A stretch of DNA of 64,000 nucleotides from Owenia fusiformis (GCA_903813345.2 CAIIXF020000005.1:3170356-3234355); one strand, 5' to 3'; shown: positions 10,372 through 23,164, counted from the first letter of the stretch. Made by a program: numbers and translations. Notes: generated by a model not told the origin, from the letters alone.

Positions 10372-13300
10372 GGCTGATGAGATGGAGCTCTCAGAAGGTA
10401 ACCATAGTGATGCATTACAACATACGGAGGGCACTGTCATCTTACACATTACATTTGCTATAAAACAGGACCAAGATCTGGGCAAAGAGTTTCTGAAGTA
10501 CATAAAGGTATTGTTATGTTCTCTATCAACTGAGTCTGACAAAACCACAGTATTTCAATAACAATTACAGGCACAACAAATACAGAGTTTTATTCTTGTG
10601 TTACCTAAGTCATTAGTTTTACAATTAATTGAACAATATTCTTGCAGGAATGCTAGCACTTTGTTTGCTCACATATATAATTCATATTATATCCTGATAG
10701 TCTATGATAATGATACATGTAAATAATCTATGTTTTGCTTTGTTTTTGTCTTTCAGGCTTGTCACCAGAGTAGTCCTGAATCTGCCCTAGCTCCGTTCAA
10801 CATAGCTCTGTGCCTCTCTATTGCCAAAATGCACAGATTTCAAGAACAGGTACACTTCTAATTTGCTTTGAACAGTCACACAACTAATTTTTATTTTACA
10901 CATGATAATCATTACAAGTATGGTTCCTACATGTATAGTTCTATGTAAATTTTGATTTATATCAATACCTTGCCATTCATTCATTCAAGGTTAAACTTTA
11001 TTTTAACTCATACCTCACTTTCCAAAAAAAAGTCAAGAAATTTTTAATTCCTAATTTAATCTGATATTATAATGATTTACTGATCAAAACTATAGGTGAA
11101 TAAGCTGAATAAATATTCCTTGATGATCAAGATCCTAAATTCTATGAGCAAATTTCGAATTTTGTGGCAGACTTATAGTAATATGAAGTGTTTAAACAAG
11201 CTTTATATTTTTGCAGATATTTGATTTTCTAAAAAGTGCCATATTAAAGAGCTATAAGGACCTGGAGAAACAGACTGACAGCACATTTATCTCTTTGATG
11301 TTCCCAAAGCTGTCTAACACCGGAGGTCTAGTCATGGATACTGTTCAGAACAGGTAGGGGGACTTATGATGGATACAGGTCAAAATAAGAAGGAGTTAAA
11401 TTCATTGATACTGTTCAGAACAGATAGGGGGTCTAATAGTGGATACAGTTCAGGAAGGGGGTGTATTCATGGATACTATTCAGAACATGTGTGGGTCTAG
11501 TCATGGATACAGCTTAAAGTAATAAAGGGGTATATATATTGATACTGTTCAGAATAGGTATGGGTATATTAATGGATACTGTTCAGAACAGTTAGGCATC
11601 TAGTCATGGATACTGTTCAGAACATGTAGAGGGTCTAGTCATGGATACTGTTCAGAAAAGGTGGGGGGGTCAAGTGATGGATACTGTTCAAAACAGGAAG
11701 GAGGTCTAGTCTTGGATACTGTTCAAAACAGGTAGGGGGTCTAGTCATGGATACAGCTCAAAATAACAAGGGGGTATATTCATGGACACTATTCAGAACA
11801 GGTAGGGGGTCTAGTCATGGATACAGCTCAAAATAACAAGGGGGTATATTCATGGACACTATTCAGAACAGGTAGGGGGTCTAGTAATGGATACTGTTCA
11901 GAACAGGTAGGGGTCTAATCATGGATACTGTTCAGAACAAGTAGGGGTCTAGTTAGGGATACATTCAGAATAGGAAGGGGTCCATTCAGAACATTTTGAA
12001 AATAATGTCCTTGGTGTTTTGTTGCTTAATTGGTAAATATCAAAACTTTAATTATGATACCATTTACAGTAACACAGCACATGTATGTAAATCTGTTAAT
12101 ACAGTATTTTGTATCTTTCCTTTATAGCGTGCATGGTTGGGATGACGTGACACAGGGATTGGTCGAGCTAGGATTTGTGTTGATGGATGCCTTTGGTCCA
12201 AGAGCTGTGTTTGGAAAGATAGAACTTGTCCTACCAGGAAGCCTCACACCAAGCCAACATGCATGTAACCTGGGCTCAAAGCTACTTTTACAAACATTTA
12301 AGGTAAGTTTACATGCATGTAACTTAATGTCAAAGCTGCTTTTACAAACATTTAAGGTAAGTTTACATGCGTGTAACCTGGGCTCAAAGTTGCTATTACA
12401 AACATTTAAGGTAAGTTTACATGCATGTAACTTAAGGTCAAAGCTGCTTTTACAAACATTTAAGGTAAGTTTACATGCATGTAACTTGGATTCAAAGCTG
12501 CTCTTACAAACATTCAAGGTAAGTTTACATGCATGTAACTTGGATTCAAAGCTGCTTTTACAAACATTTAAGGTAAGTTTACATGCGTGTAACTTAAGGT
12601 CAAAGCTGCTTTTACAAACATTTAAGGTAAGTTTACATGCATGTAACTTGGGCTCAAAGCTGCTTTTACAAACATTTAAGGTAAGTTTACATGCATGTAA
12701 CCTGGGCTCAAAGCTTCTTTAACAAACATTTAAGGTAAGTTTACATTCATGTAACTTGGGCTCAAAACTGCTTTTACAAACACTTAAGGTAAGTTTACAT
12801 TCATGTAACTTGGGCTCAAAGCTGCTTTTACAAACATTTAAGGTAAGTTTACATGCATGTAACTTGGGCTCAAAGCTGCTTTTACAAACATTTAAGGTAA
12901 GTTTACATGCATGTAACTTGGGCTCAAAGCTGCTTTTACAAACATTTAAGGTAAGTTTACATGTATGTAACTTGGGCTCAAAGCTGCTCTTACAAACATT
13001 TAAGGTAAGTTTACATGCATGTAACTTGGGCTCAAAGCTGCTTTTACAAACATTTAAGGTAAGTTTACATGCATGTAACTTGGGTTCAAAGCTGCTTTTA
13101 CAAACATTTAAGGTAAGTTTACATGCATGTAACCTGGGTTCAAAGCTGCTTTTACAAACATTTAAGGTAAGTTTACATGCATGTAACCTGGGTTCAAAGC
13201 TGCTTTTACAATCATTTAAGGTAAGTTTACATGCATGTAACTTGGATTCAAAGCTGCTCTTACAAACATTCAAGGTAAGTTTACATGCATGTAACTTGGA

Positions 13301-16300
13301 TTCAAAGCTGCTTTTACAAACATTCAAGGTAAGTTTACATGCATGTAACCTGGGTTCAAAGTTGCTTTTACAAACATTCAAGGTAAGTTTACATGCATGT
13401 AACCTGGGTTCAAAGTTGCTTTTACAAACATTTAAGGCAAGTTTACATGCATGTAACCTGGGTTCAAAGCTGCTTTTACAAACATTCAAGGTAAGTTTAC
13501 ATCCATGTAACTTGGATTCAAAGCTGCTCTTACAAACATTCAAGGTAAGTTTACATGCATGTAACTTGGATTAAAAGCTGCTCTTACAAACATTCAAGGT
13601 AAGTTTACATGCATGTAACTTGGATTCAAAGCTGCTCTTACAAACATTTAAGGTAAGTTTACATGCATGTAACTTGGATTCAAAGCTGCTCTTACAAACA
13701 TTTAAGGCAAGTTTACATGCATGTAACCTGGGTTCAAAGCTGCTTTTACAATCATTTAAGGTAAGTTTACATGTATGTAACTTGGGCTCAAAGCTGCTTT
13801 TACAAACATTCAAGGTAAGTTTACATGCATGTAACCTGGGTTCAAAGTTGCTTTTACAAACATTTAAGGCAAGTTTACATGCATGTAACCTGGGTTCAAA
13901 GCTGCTTTTACAAACATTCAAGGTAAGTTTACATCCATGTAACTTGGATTCAAAGCTGCTCTTACAAACATTCAAGGTAAGTTTACATGCATGTAACTTG
14001 GATTCAAAGCTGCTCTTACAAACATTTAAGGTAAGTTTACATGCATGTAACTTGGATCAAAGCTGCTCTTACAAACATTTAAGGCAAGTTTACATGCATG
14101 TAACCTGGGTTTAAAGCTGCTTTTACAATCATTTAAGGTAAGTTTACATGCATGTAACTTGGGCTCAAAGCTGCTTTTACAAACATTCAAGGTAAGTTAA
14201 CATGCATGTAACCTGGGTTCAAAGTTGCTTTTACAAACATTTAAGGTAAGTTTACATGCATGTAACCTGGGTTCAAAGCTGCTTTTACAATCATTTAAGG
14301 TAAGTTTACATGCATGTAACTTGGGCTCAAAGCTGCTTTTACAAACATTCAAGGTAAGTTAACATGCATGTAACCTGGGTTCAAAGTTGCTTTTACAAAC
14401 ATTTAAGGCAAGTTTACATGCATGTAACCTGGGTTCCAAGCTGCTTTTACAAACATTCATGGTAAGTTTACATGCATGTAACCTTGACTCATTCCCATTC
14501 ACATTCCATTATTATAATTCCCTGTTTAACAAAATATTTGTTCTTTATTGTTCTAGGTTCATAATCTTGTGCGTAGTGAAATCCTGGAACAGCTGCTGAA
14601 CAGAATTGTTACCAAGACAACAGCCCCTGTATTCCACTATATAGGTACATTTAATAATAAATTCCATATGTTATTACTGGCTACATGTCCATCAGATATT
14701 CTAACTGTATTATTTGTATTTTGTGGAAATATAAAGCAGTATATATCAATCTTTTAATTAAATTGTAAAGCATTATAATTCTTTTATCTGCAGCCCATAT
14801 TTTCTATTGTATTGCACCCTGTGTATTGCAAGATGTTTTATAATATTTTTATATTTCAGAGTTATTGGAGAGCATTGTTAAGTTTTCACCTCACAGTGTC
14901 CTAGATGGACTTAACAAAGTGAGAGAGCTGTTGGATTACCTTGCCTTACTCCCCCCTGCCTCAGCTCTGGCTATATTGAAGTCACTACAACCCCTGGTTA
15001 ACATTAGTACATCTCTAAGAGACTCTCTCAATATGATCCTAAGAAAGGCTATGTTTTCTAGGTAGGTTCCATTGTGTATTATAATTCGTCCATACTGTAA
15101 TGGGATGTATTGCATATCTTTCAGGTCTTGGCTATTATTGTAAGATTCATTTGGTTGTATCTTAATTACATTTGAAATTTGATATTTAGTTTAAATCAAT
15201 ATTGCATTATTTAAGTATTAAATTAATAGATTACCCATCTCAATCATCAAACACTAGTTTAGCTGTACAAGACAATTTGATTGCGATATCTTTTTAGGCA
15301 GTTAGATTCACGTAAGATAGCCGTTGGTGGTTTCCTTCAACTGTTAAAGCACTCTAAGACCCTCACTGCTTTCTCATCTAGCCAAACAAGCAGCCAGTCA
15401 TTCTCTTCTAGTCAATCCACTGCCAGCCAGGTGAGGTTCTAGCTGCTCATTTATGTGAGCAGTTGTTTATAATGTAAATACATAGCAAAGCACAACTTTG
15501 GTACACTTAGGTGTGTAATGCCTTACCTGGTTTGTATCAAAGTGTTACACTTTTTTAATTTCAACCAGGTTGTGACATTTTGTCATGTTAATGTCTTGTC
15601 AACCCTGTACTATATTTAAGATTTCTAAAGTATGTGTAATGGTTACTCAAGGTGCTGGTAGACATTCACCAGAACACAACCCTAGGAAGTAAACAGCTTG
15701 TCAGCCTAGAGATTGTAGGAAGCCTTCGGAGATGTTTGACACAGCAAGCTGATGTGAGGCTGTCTCTATACCAGGTAATCAGATGGGCTAGCATATTTAA
15801 AATAACATCTTGAATATCATTCAAAATAGGGTGGAAACAATGAAGTTTTTGCAAAGGAATTCAAAAAAATAACATCCTTTTACTTGTATCAGGCATACAT
15901 TGTAAGAATTCATAACAGTACTACTAGGTGGAAAATGTAATTTACATTAAAAACATTCTAGGGACTATGTGACACCCTACAGAAGAATCCAGTGCTTGGG
16001 GAACCTATACTTCAGATGCTCAAGGCTCAGATGAAGGTCTACTACAAAAGTGTTGAGGATGTTGTCCCTCCTGTAGACTTGGAGAAATGTATAACAGCAC
16101 AGGGGGACCAGATCATCCTGGTTGAACCTCTGGTGAGTAGGGGACAGGCCTATAGTCAGGGGATCTATATGGAACACTATTTTTATTACATTGTCTGAAC
16201 ATTTTATGATGAAATGGACAACTTGAATGTCACAAAGATTATGCTCATCACAAGCTCATTGGCTTAAGTGATTTTATGTTCATATTGTATATACAATATT

Positions 16301-18359
16301 ACAGTGTATGGATAAAGCATGTGTTACTGTAAGGGGTTACAACTATTGTACAGTAGCAAAGGTTCAATAAATTGTTGCATGGTCTATCTTAGTGTTACTT
16401 TAATATTGTGTTACATTTCTAGACTCACCTAATGTACGCCATGCAACAGTGTGTGATACTATTTACTATCATATTGTGTTACATTTCTAGGCTCGCCAAG
16501 TGTACGTCATGCAACAGTGTGTGTTACTATTTACTATGATATTGAGTTACATTTCTAGGCTCGCCAAGTGTACATCATGCAACAGTGTGTGTTACTATTT
16601 ACTATAATATTGTGTCACATTTCTAGGCTCACCTAATGTACATCATGCAACAGTGTGTGTTACTATTTAGTATAATATTGTGTTACATTTCTAGGCTCAC
16701 CTAGTGTACGTCATGCAACAGTGTGTGTTACTATTTACTATAATATTGTGTTACATTTCTAGACTCACCAAGTGGTTGTCATGCAACAGTGTGTGTTACT
16801 TTTTACTATAATATTGTGTTACATTTCTAGGCTCACCTAGTGTACGCCATGCAGCAGTGTGTGATACTATTTACTATAATATTGTGTTACATTTCTAGGC
16901 TCACCTTGTGTACGCCATGCAGCAGTGTGTGTTACTATTTACTATCACATTGTGTTACATTTCTAGGCTCACCAAGTGGTTGTCATGCAACAGTGTGTGT
17001 TACTTTTTACTATAATATTGTGTTACATTTCTAGGCTCACCTAGTGTACGCCATGCAACAGTGTGTGTTACTATGTACTATAATATTGTGTTACATATTT
17101 AGGCTCACCTAGTGTACGCCATGCAATAGTGTGTGTTACTGTTTACTATAATATTGTGTTACATTTCTAGGCTCACCTAGTGTACGCCATGCAACAGTGT
17201 GTGTTACTATGTACTATGATATTGTGTTACATTTCTAGGCTCACCTAGTGTATGCCATGCAACAGTGTGTGTTACTATTTACTATAATATTGTGTTACAT
17301 ATTTAGGCTCACCTAGTTTACGCCATGCAACAGTGTGTGTTACTATTTACTATAATATTGTGTTACATATTTAGGCTCACCTAGTGTATGCCATGCAACA
17401 GTGTGTGTTACTATGTACTATAATATTGTGTTACATATTAAGGCTCACCTAGTGTACGCCATGCAACAGTGTGTGTTACATGTTGAGGATAATGATACAG
17501 ATGTCTATAATGACATCAATGATATGCTGGATTCGCTATCTAGACGGATGATTAAAAGTGAACTTGAAGACTTTGAACTGGTAGGTGAACTCGCATAGAA
17601 TTTAATATTGTTGTATTATGGGCAATAGGCTAAACAAATCATGATATTATAACTTTTAAGGAACAGAGTCTAATCTTTTACAAAGCTAGCCTTTTACAAA
17701 AAGAAAAGTGAAGAGAGGACAATCCTCCATGAGATTCAATAATTTGACCTCTCCACTTAGCATATTTTTCTTTCTTTTAGGATAAATCAGCAGACTTCTC
17801 CTTGAACACAGGTGTTGGTGTCAAAAATACAATATTCGCCATCTTAGTCCTGGGCTTGCTAGAGTCACTATGTCAGTATAATTTCTATGTGGAGGGACAT
17901 AGGTAAGAATATAAAATAATAAATTGGTTAAAAATATATATATATTATACAGTGTATAAATCTTTTGCCTAGTTTTGCATTATGCATATACTGCTTTGAC
18001 GAACTGCTATAATGTTGTTTAAAGGGACATATAATATACCAATTGTAAATATTACCTCTCATTAAGCCTTAGTATTATTACAGTGCGACACAAAACATAG
18101 CACACTCTAAAACAATTATAAGGTAAATTCAGTATTGTGTTAAAAATAATCAGCATTTTGAATTACATTACAGTACTATTTCATGATGTGTTTCATGTAC
18201 CTATAGCACTGAAAGATTCCAGCAGATTGTCGACTTATTTGCCAACTATCAAAGATTGATCCGTCTTACCAAAGAGAAAGAGAAAAAATCTTCAGGAAAA
18301 TCACCAACCAGTCTACTCTCAATGAAGTTTGTTATTGGAGCTCTGACTGGAATGTGCAA
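10372..18359 (+). CDS. FANCI: Fanconi anaemia group I protein, first 12 visible exons (5' end missing)
   Basis: FANCI pairs with FANCD2; the clamp is monoubiquitinated on DNA to start interstrand-crosslink repair in the nucleus. Exons by splice consensus and frame: 10372-10507, 10757-10849, 11217-11353, 12128-12302, 14557-14644, 14860-15061, 15298-15430, 15652-15774, 15962-16132, 17443-17580, 17781-17902, 18207-18359. Blocks matching human FANCI include [60 protein letters not shown]-like [13 protein letters not shown], and SLLSMKFV. The lysine in LDSRK is the counterpart of the ubiquitinated human K523. It is followed by a serine-rich stretch with four SQ/TQ sites, the counterpart of the ATR-phosphorylated cluster. 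About 250 N-terminal residues are not in view. Junctions at 11353, 12302 and 17443 are embedded in tandem arrays (see findings). The gene continues at 38161. Confidence 0.96.
11323..11990 (+). repeat. Tandem array A: 35-bp unit made of the FANCI exon end plus its 5' splice site
   Basis: The last ~29 bases of the exon ending at 11353 (ggtctagtcatggatactg...cagaacag) plus about 6 intronic bases (gtaggg) are repeated about 18 times through the following intron, with degeneration. A 70-bp double unit is repeated exactly around 11743-11880. Many copies keep cagaacag/gtaggg, a usable donor. The unit is not a multiple of three, so only the first donor keeps the frame simply. Confidence 0.9.
12258..14486 (+). 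repeat. Tandem array B: ~41 x 54-bp unit made of a FANCI exon end plus its 5' splice site
   Basis: The last 45 bases of the exon ending at 12302 plus the next 9 intronic bases (gtaagttta) form a 54-bp unit repeated about 41 times with little divergence. Each unit carries AAG/GTAAGT, a near-perfect U1 site; several carry GCAAGT instead. The length is 18 codons and both strands stay open over long stretches: [18 protein letters not shown] repeats on the plus strand and [18 protein letters not shown] on the minus. Breaks in the plus frame include a stop at about 12719 and a one-base loss near 14056. The next FANCI exon starts at 14557. Confidence 0.95.
16383..17478 (+). repeat. Tandem array C: 68-bp unit made of a 3' splice site plus a FANCI exon start, 16 acceptors
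   Basis: Acceptors occur at an exact 68-bp spacing with exon starts from 16423, 16491, 16559 and so on to the real one at 17443. Each unit has about 32 intronic bases (tttactataatattg..., ttacatttctag) and about 36 exonic bases (gctcacctagtgtacgcc, atgcaacag). Copies differ by a few substitutions and no indel was needed to keep the spacing. 68 is not a multiple of three, so only the last acceptor reads directly into [11 protein letters not shown] and the rest of FANCI. Confidence 0.95.
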
Positions 18360-18399
18360 GTAAGTTCAACTTATTTTACCATAGAGTACTTTTATTGCA

Positions 18400-20000
18400 A
18401 CTAAAAAAAGTTGCGATGTTGTTGTCAGAGTCTCACTTTTCTTGTCATTACAATTCCACGAAAACCACTTCATAGATTTACATCAAAGTTCATGCATGTT
18501 ACATTGTTATAAGTTCTAGAGCTGATTAACTTTTCAGTGGCCATCTTGGAATTTTTTGATAAATCTTGTCATTGTGAATCCAGGAAAACCACTCAGTGGA
18601 TTTATTTCAAATTTCTACACATGTTACATGGTAAGAAGTTCTAGAGCATATTAACTTTTCAGCAGTTATCTTGCATTCTGGCAGCCATTTTGGAAGTTTT
18701 AGATACATCTTGTCATAGTGATTCCAGGAAAACCATTTAACAGATTTACTTCAAATTTTTACACATTTTGATGACCATTTTGGAAGTTTTTAGATAAATC
18801 TTGTCATCGCAATTCCATGAAAATCACTTAATGGATTTTTACATGGTTATAAGTTCTACAGCTGATTGACTTTTCGATGGCCATCTTGCTTTCTGGGTCA
18901 ACAAGCCCACACTGTTATGTTTTAGGTACAATATTGTTCACCCTGTGCCTTGTTGTAATTTTATTACCCAATGAACGAAGTTCAATTCGGATTAAGTGAA
19001 GAAAATAACTGAAACACTGTAGCGAATGGATTTTTCTTCATATTCAATGAAATGTTGAATTTTGGTTAATGGTTTCAGGCAGAAATCTTTTTCAAGATGG
19101 CTGCCACTTTTAAAATGGCTGGAAATCTAAATTTTTCTGAACAAAGCTATCAGTATTGCTATTTAAAATTTTGGTTGATTATCTATTTCACATGTATAGA
19201 TTATTCTGAAGTATGACTTTGTTATTGATGAAAAGCATTTTACAGTAGATTGTAAATATTACATCATTTTTCTGATTCATGTCTCAGAAAAACAAAAATT
19301 ACCACCTGCTTTTGTAATATACAGTAATTTGTAGTATGTCTACATCTTACTCAAAAGTTTTTTAGAGAGTAGACCACAATTATTGTATTGTTTTTCTGTG
19401 CCTTAGAGACATCAAACCTCTACAGAAGAAAACATGTTCACGATGGCCATCGATCTTAAAATGGTTGCCATTTTTCATGAAGAAATAGGATTTGGGGAAT
19501 AAGACCTCTGTTGAACCTTGTTTTAAATTGGACCTCTGCTGAATAAGAAATTTAAGAAAGCCGAAGAATTGAAAATTGCCAACTTTTATGAAAAGATACT
19601 TAGAATATTTGTTATCAGATTCAGACTAAACTTGAAAGGCTATTTTGTCGTATAGGGGAAAAGGATCTCTGTTAGAGAAGAAATTTTTGAAATGGCTGCT
19701 CAATTCAAAATGGCTTCAACTTAATATTTTTGTCAGAAATATGATTTTGATAACTTGTATTTTAGTTGGCATATTTGTCTCAATTTATATTTTATTTTGG
19801 TCTAATTTTTATAGGGTCGTGTCTTTTTTGAAAAGGAACAATCTGTTTCAGAAACAATTTTAAATATGGCTGTTTAATTCAAATGGCCATCACTTTTTTT
19901 CATATAAAATAAAATTTTGATATCTCAAATACCAGTTGTCAGGTTTGGTTTTGATTTCATGTGTTTATGATTTGTTTGTGTTATTTCTTACCCTGGAGAG
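18400..20000. repeat. Degenerate ~150-bp tandem/interspersed repeats in the long FANCI intron
   Basis: Recurring phrases (cttgtcat..caattcca.gaaaaccac, ttcaaatt.ctacacatgtta, aagttctagagctgatta, aaaatggc.gccatttt) mark a degenerate family related to the repeats at 30690-33150. No coding capacity was recognised. Confidence 0.6.
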
Positions 20001-20389
20001 TTGCTGTTTTCTAGTTATTTTTTATTCTATTTGATGATGTATTGCACTTCTTTCCAAATTCAAAACATCTTCACTTGATTAATGGAGAGCCCATGTTAAC
20101 TGAGGAAGTTATTACCCTGACTTTATGATTGAATATTGCATTTTTCTTTCTGACCCTGTACATACAATAGGTAAAGGGTTAACCTGGGCCACTGTTAATT
20201 TAGACACAGCTTGAATTTATCAAAAAATCCTACTTATGTGGTTAACAGCATGACAGTTTTTTATTAATGTTATTACTTTTTTTACATGGTGGACATTTTC
20301 TCAAACTTTGATTCAAGCTTCATTCGAGCTGAAATGTCATTGACCATTAGTATATGGGAAAGTATACCTGCTGGGACATGGTTACATAC

Positions 20390-20551
20390 ATAAACAAAGC
20401 CTAATATAATGAGTGTATACCATAAAGGGCAAACAGAATGTCCTAATAAAATGAGTGTGTATACCATAAAGGGCAAACAGAATGTCCTAATATAATGAGT
20501 GTGTAAACCATAAAGGACAAACAGAATGTTCTAATATAATGAGTGTGTATA
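20390..20551. repeat. ~44-bp tandem repeat, left part of an interrupted array
   Basis: The unit 'accataaagggcaaacag'/'aatgtcctaatataatgag'/'tgtgtat' recurs about four times. The same unit resumes at 22382, so an insertion split one array. Confidence 0.85.
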
Positions 20552-22381
20552 CCCTTATAAAAAATTCAACCTTGAAAGTCCGAATTTAAACCGTTTCCAC
20601 CAATCATTGAATAATGATTGTTTCAACTACCAAGATCAAAGGGAAAACCATTGTACGATGATAAGCAACCATTGTGTTCAACCAAGCGAAGTCAACTCTT
20701 TTTCAATGAATGCGCAACCGTTTCTATACAATGATTGTAATCTGAAACCATTGTAAACTGCAACCATTTCACATTGAAATGTAAATGGTTGCAATTTGTT
20801 TTGTTCAATGATTACATAGTTCAACCCCTGCAACCATCCTGAATTAGTATCGTTCCAAAAAATTATCATTTTACCTGAATTAAAATTATCTTTAAGTAAG
20901 GATTCTGCAAGCATACATGCATGTTTATTATAGTAAATAACTTAATTCATGTTAATATGTTTCTTTCTCCAGTACGAATTTAGGAATGCAATACCAGACT
21001 AATTTTCCACTCAATGGCATATGATAATTTATGTTCTCTGTCATTTACATTATTTACACAAATTAAAAGTACCATATTTAGTGTTTATTTCCCTTTATCA
21101 GATATTGCCAAAATGATGTTAATTCTGAAAAGAATTGAGCAAAATTCCAAGGAACATCTTAAGATTTCCTTTAAACTTAACAAAATCACAAGATGAGACA
21201 CAATGGTTTTTGTTCATGATCAGACTGATGATCAAACAATACCTACTACATGTACATATTGATATTCTCATGGGTTTAGGCAAATCAGACTGCTTGAAAA
21301 GCCAATTAAAATGGTTGAACAGCTAATTAAAACGGTTGAACAGCTAATTAAAACGGTTGAACAGCTAATTAAAATGCTTGACCAGAAATAGGGTTCATAT
21401 TCCTAGTTTCTGTTATATTTATTTTCATATTGTGTTATACTATATATATTTTTTTATTCTCTATTTCATGCAGAGGGGGGAGGAAAATATGGGAAATTTT
21501 CTTTGGCAAATTATTTATCATGTTCTGTGTATGGAATAATTATATTACATAGGATGCTTCCTTTATAGCAGAATCTAATCAAATCTCTCTGTTATAAGGT
21601 TTGTTTTGCCTTGCCGAATTATTTTTGTTTTGTTTATGGATTAATGGATTAATAAAGTTTCTTTAGACACATCCTTCAAAGCAGACTCTAAAGATGACTG
21701 AGTCTTTCTGTAATCAGAATTTTTTAAGTTATGCTTATTGACTTAATTATTTAAAACACATCCTGTAATGTCTGATTGCATTTTCTCTATCAAATCAAAA
21801 ATATCAAATCAATAAACAGATTATTTTCTGATTGAAGGATTTCTTCCTTCCAGACAGATCTTCCCTCCTTTATAATTGTGATAATTACTCAGGTGAAGGT
21901 GAAGTATAAGTGTCTGAATTTGTAAAATTCAAGACTTGACCCAATCAAAATTATTTCAAATGTTTTTGCAATAAAATTGGTTCAATATCTTTTCATTCAC
22001 AAGACAAGTTTACTAAACTATTTCAATACTTTAAATATCTTTTTGATCAAAAAAATTTAAATTCTGACATGTATGCATGAATGAAATTTGAAATATATAT
22101 TTTAAAGAGCAATATAATTATTTTATGTTGTATTGAGATAATATTGCCATAGGTTTAAAGGGTTGCGTTCGTTTGAAACGGTTGCAAGAAATTCAATCAA
22201 AATTGTCAAGCGTTTACAATGTTTACATATGATTGAAACATTTTCAATGAGTTTACAACCAAAATTGTAATGGTTGCATTGTAACGGTTGGCATGGTTGC
22301 ATAAATGATCGGATCAATGATTGTACAAGGATTGTGCAACGGTTTAAATTCGGACTTTCAAGGTTGAATTTTTTATAAGGG
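20552..22381. mobile_element. Non-autonomous TIR DNA transposon inserted in the ~44-bp array
   Basis: The ends are inverted copies: CCCTTATAAAAAATTCAACC at 20552 and its reverse complement ending at 22381, continuing inward through a block ending at AAACCG. The target-site duplication appears to be TA. The interior (1.83 kb) holds many caatgattg/caaccattg motifs and a short tandem run (cggttgaacagctaattaaaa) near 21310-21380, and no transposase. Superfamily is not certain; the TA duplication fits Tc1/mariner-like mobilisation. Confidence 0.8.
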
Positions 22382-22625
22382 TACCATAAAGGGCAAACAG
22401 AATGTCCTAATATAATGAGTGTATACCATAAAGGGCAAACAGAATGTCCTAATAAAATGAGTGTATACCATAAAGGGCAAACAGAATGTCCTAATATAAT
22501 GAGTGTGTAAACCATAAAGGACAAACAGAATGTTCTAATATAATGAGTGTATACCATAAAGGGCAAACGGAATGTCCTAATATAATGAGTGTGTATACCA
22601 TAAAGGGCAAACAGAATGTCCTTCC
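22382..22625. repeat. ~44-bp tandem repeat, right part of the interrupted array
   Basis: About five further copies of the unit described at 20390, directly after the right end of the inserted element. Confidence 0.85.
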
Positions 22626-23164
22626 AAATAATCTGAAATGTAGATCTGGTTATATTATGACAATTTTTTATAAAATTAATAAGAAAGTAATATTGTAAAA
22701 AGTGCCTGTAATATATACAGATATATACATGTAGTCATTACTGTTCAATATGAAAAAAGAGCTACAAATAATTAATGAAATATATTTTTTACATATGAGA
22801 GAATAAAAAGATTTTTTCAAGTCAATTTTTTCTCCCATATTAACTTTGGTGTATAAATCTTTGTAACCTATTTTCATAAAATTTTAGAATTTCAATCAAT
22901 AGATACATGTAAATACAGTAATTGTTGTTGCAAGCACATCTGGCCTAGCTTGTATTCACGAATGCAACTAATGCCTGTCGGCTATCGGATTAACCTAATA
23001 TTTCATGACTAACGAATTTAGATATGAATGGAATAGTGGCAGGTACAATTTATATTTAGATAAGTTGCCCATAAAATAGCAGGTAAATCGGACCGCTGTT
23101 ATAAGTTGCATTTGCAAATACAAGCTTAATTTTTGTCACACTGTTGGTGGTATCATTAAAATGA

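Noticed and set aside
12719-13543. Minus-strand 274-codon repeat frame as an antisense gene
   Set aside because: It is the complement of a 54-bp stop-free repeat, which is open on both strands by construction; there is no promoter, domain or splice evidence.
12756-14114. Plus-strand cassette frames as a separate repeat-protein gene
   Set aside because: They are copies of the FANCI exon end at 12258-12302 including its splice donor, lying in the intron before the next FANCI exon.
16383-17478. CRISPR-like array (regular repeats)
   Set aside because: The units are contiguous with no unique spacers, the context is a spliced animal gene, and each unit is a splice acceptor plus exon start.
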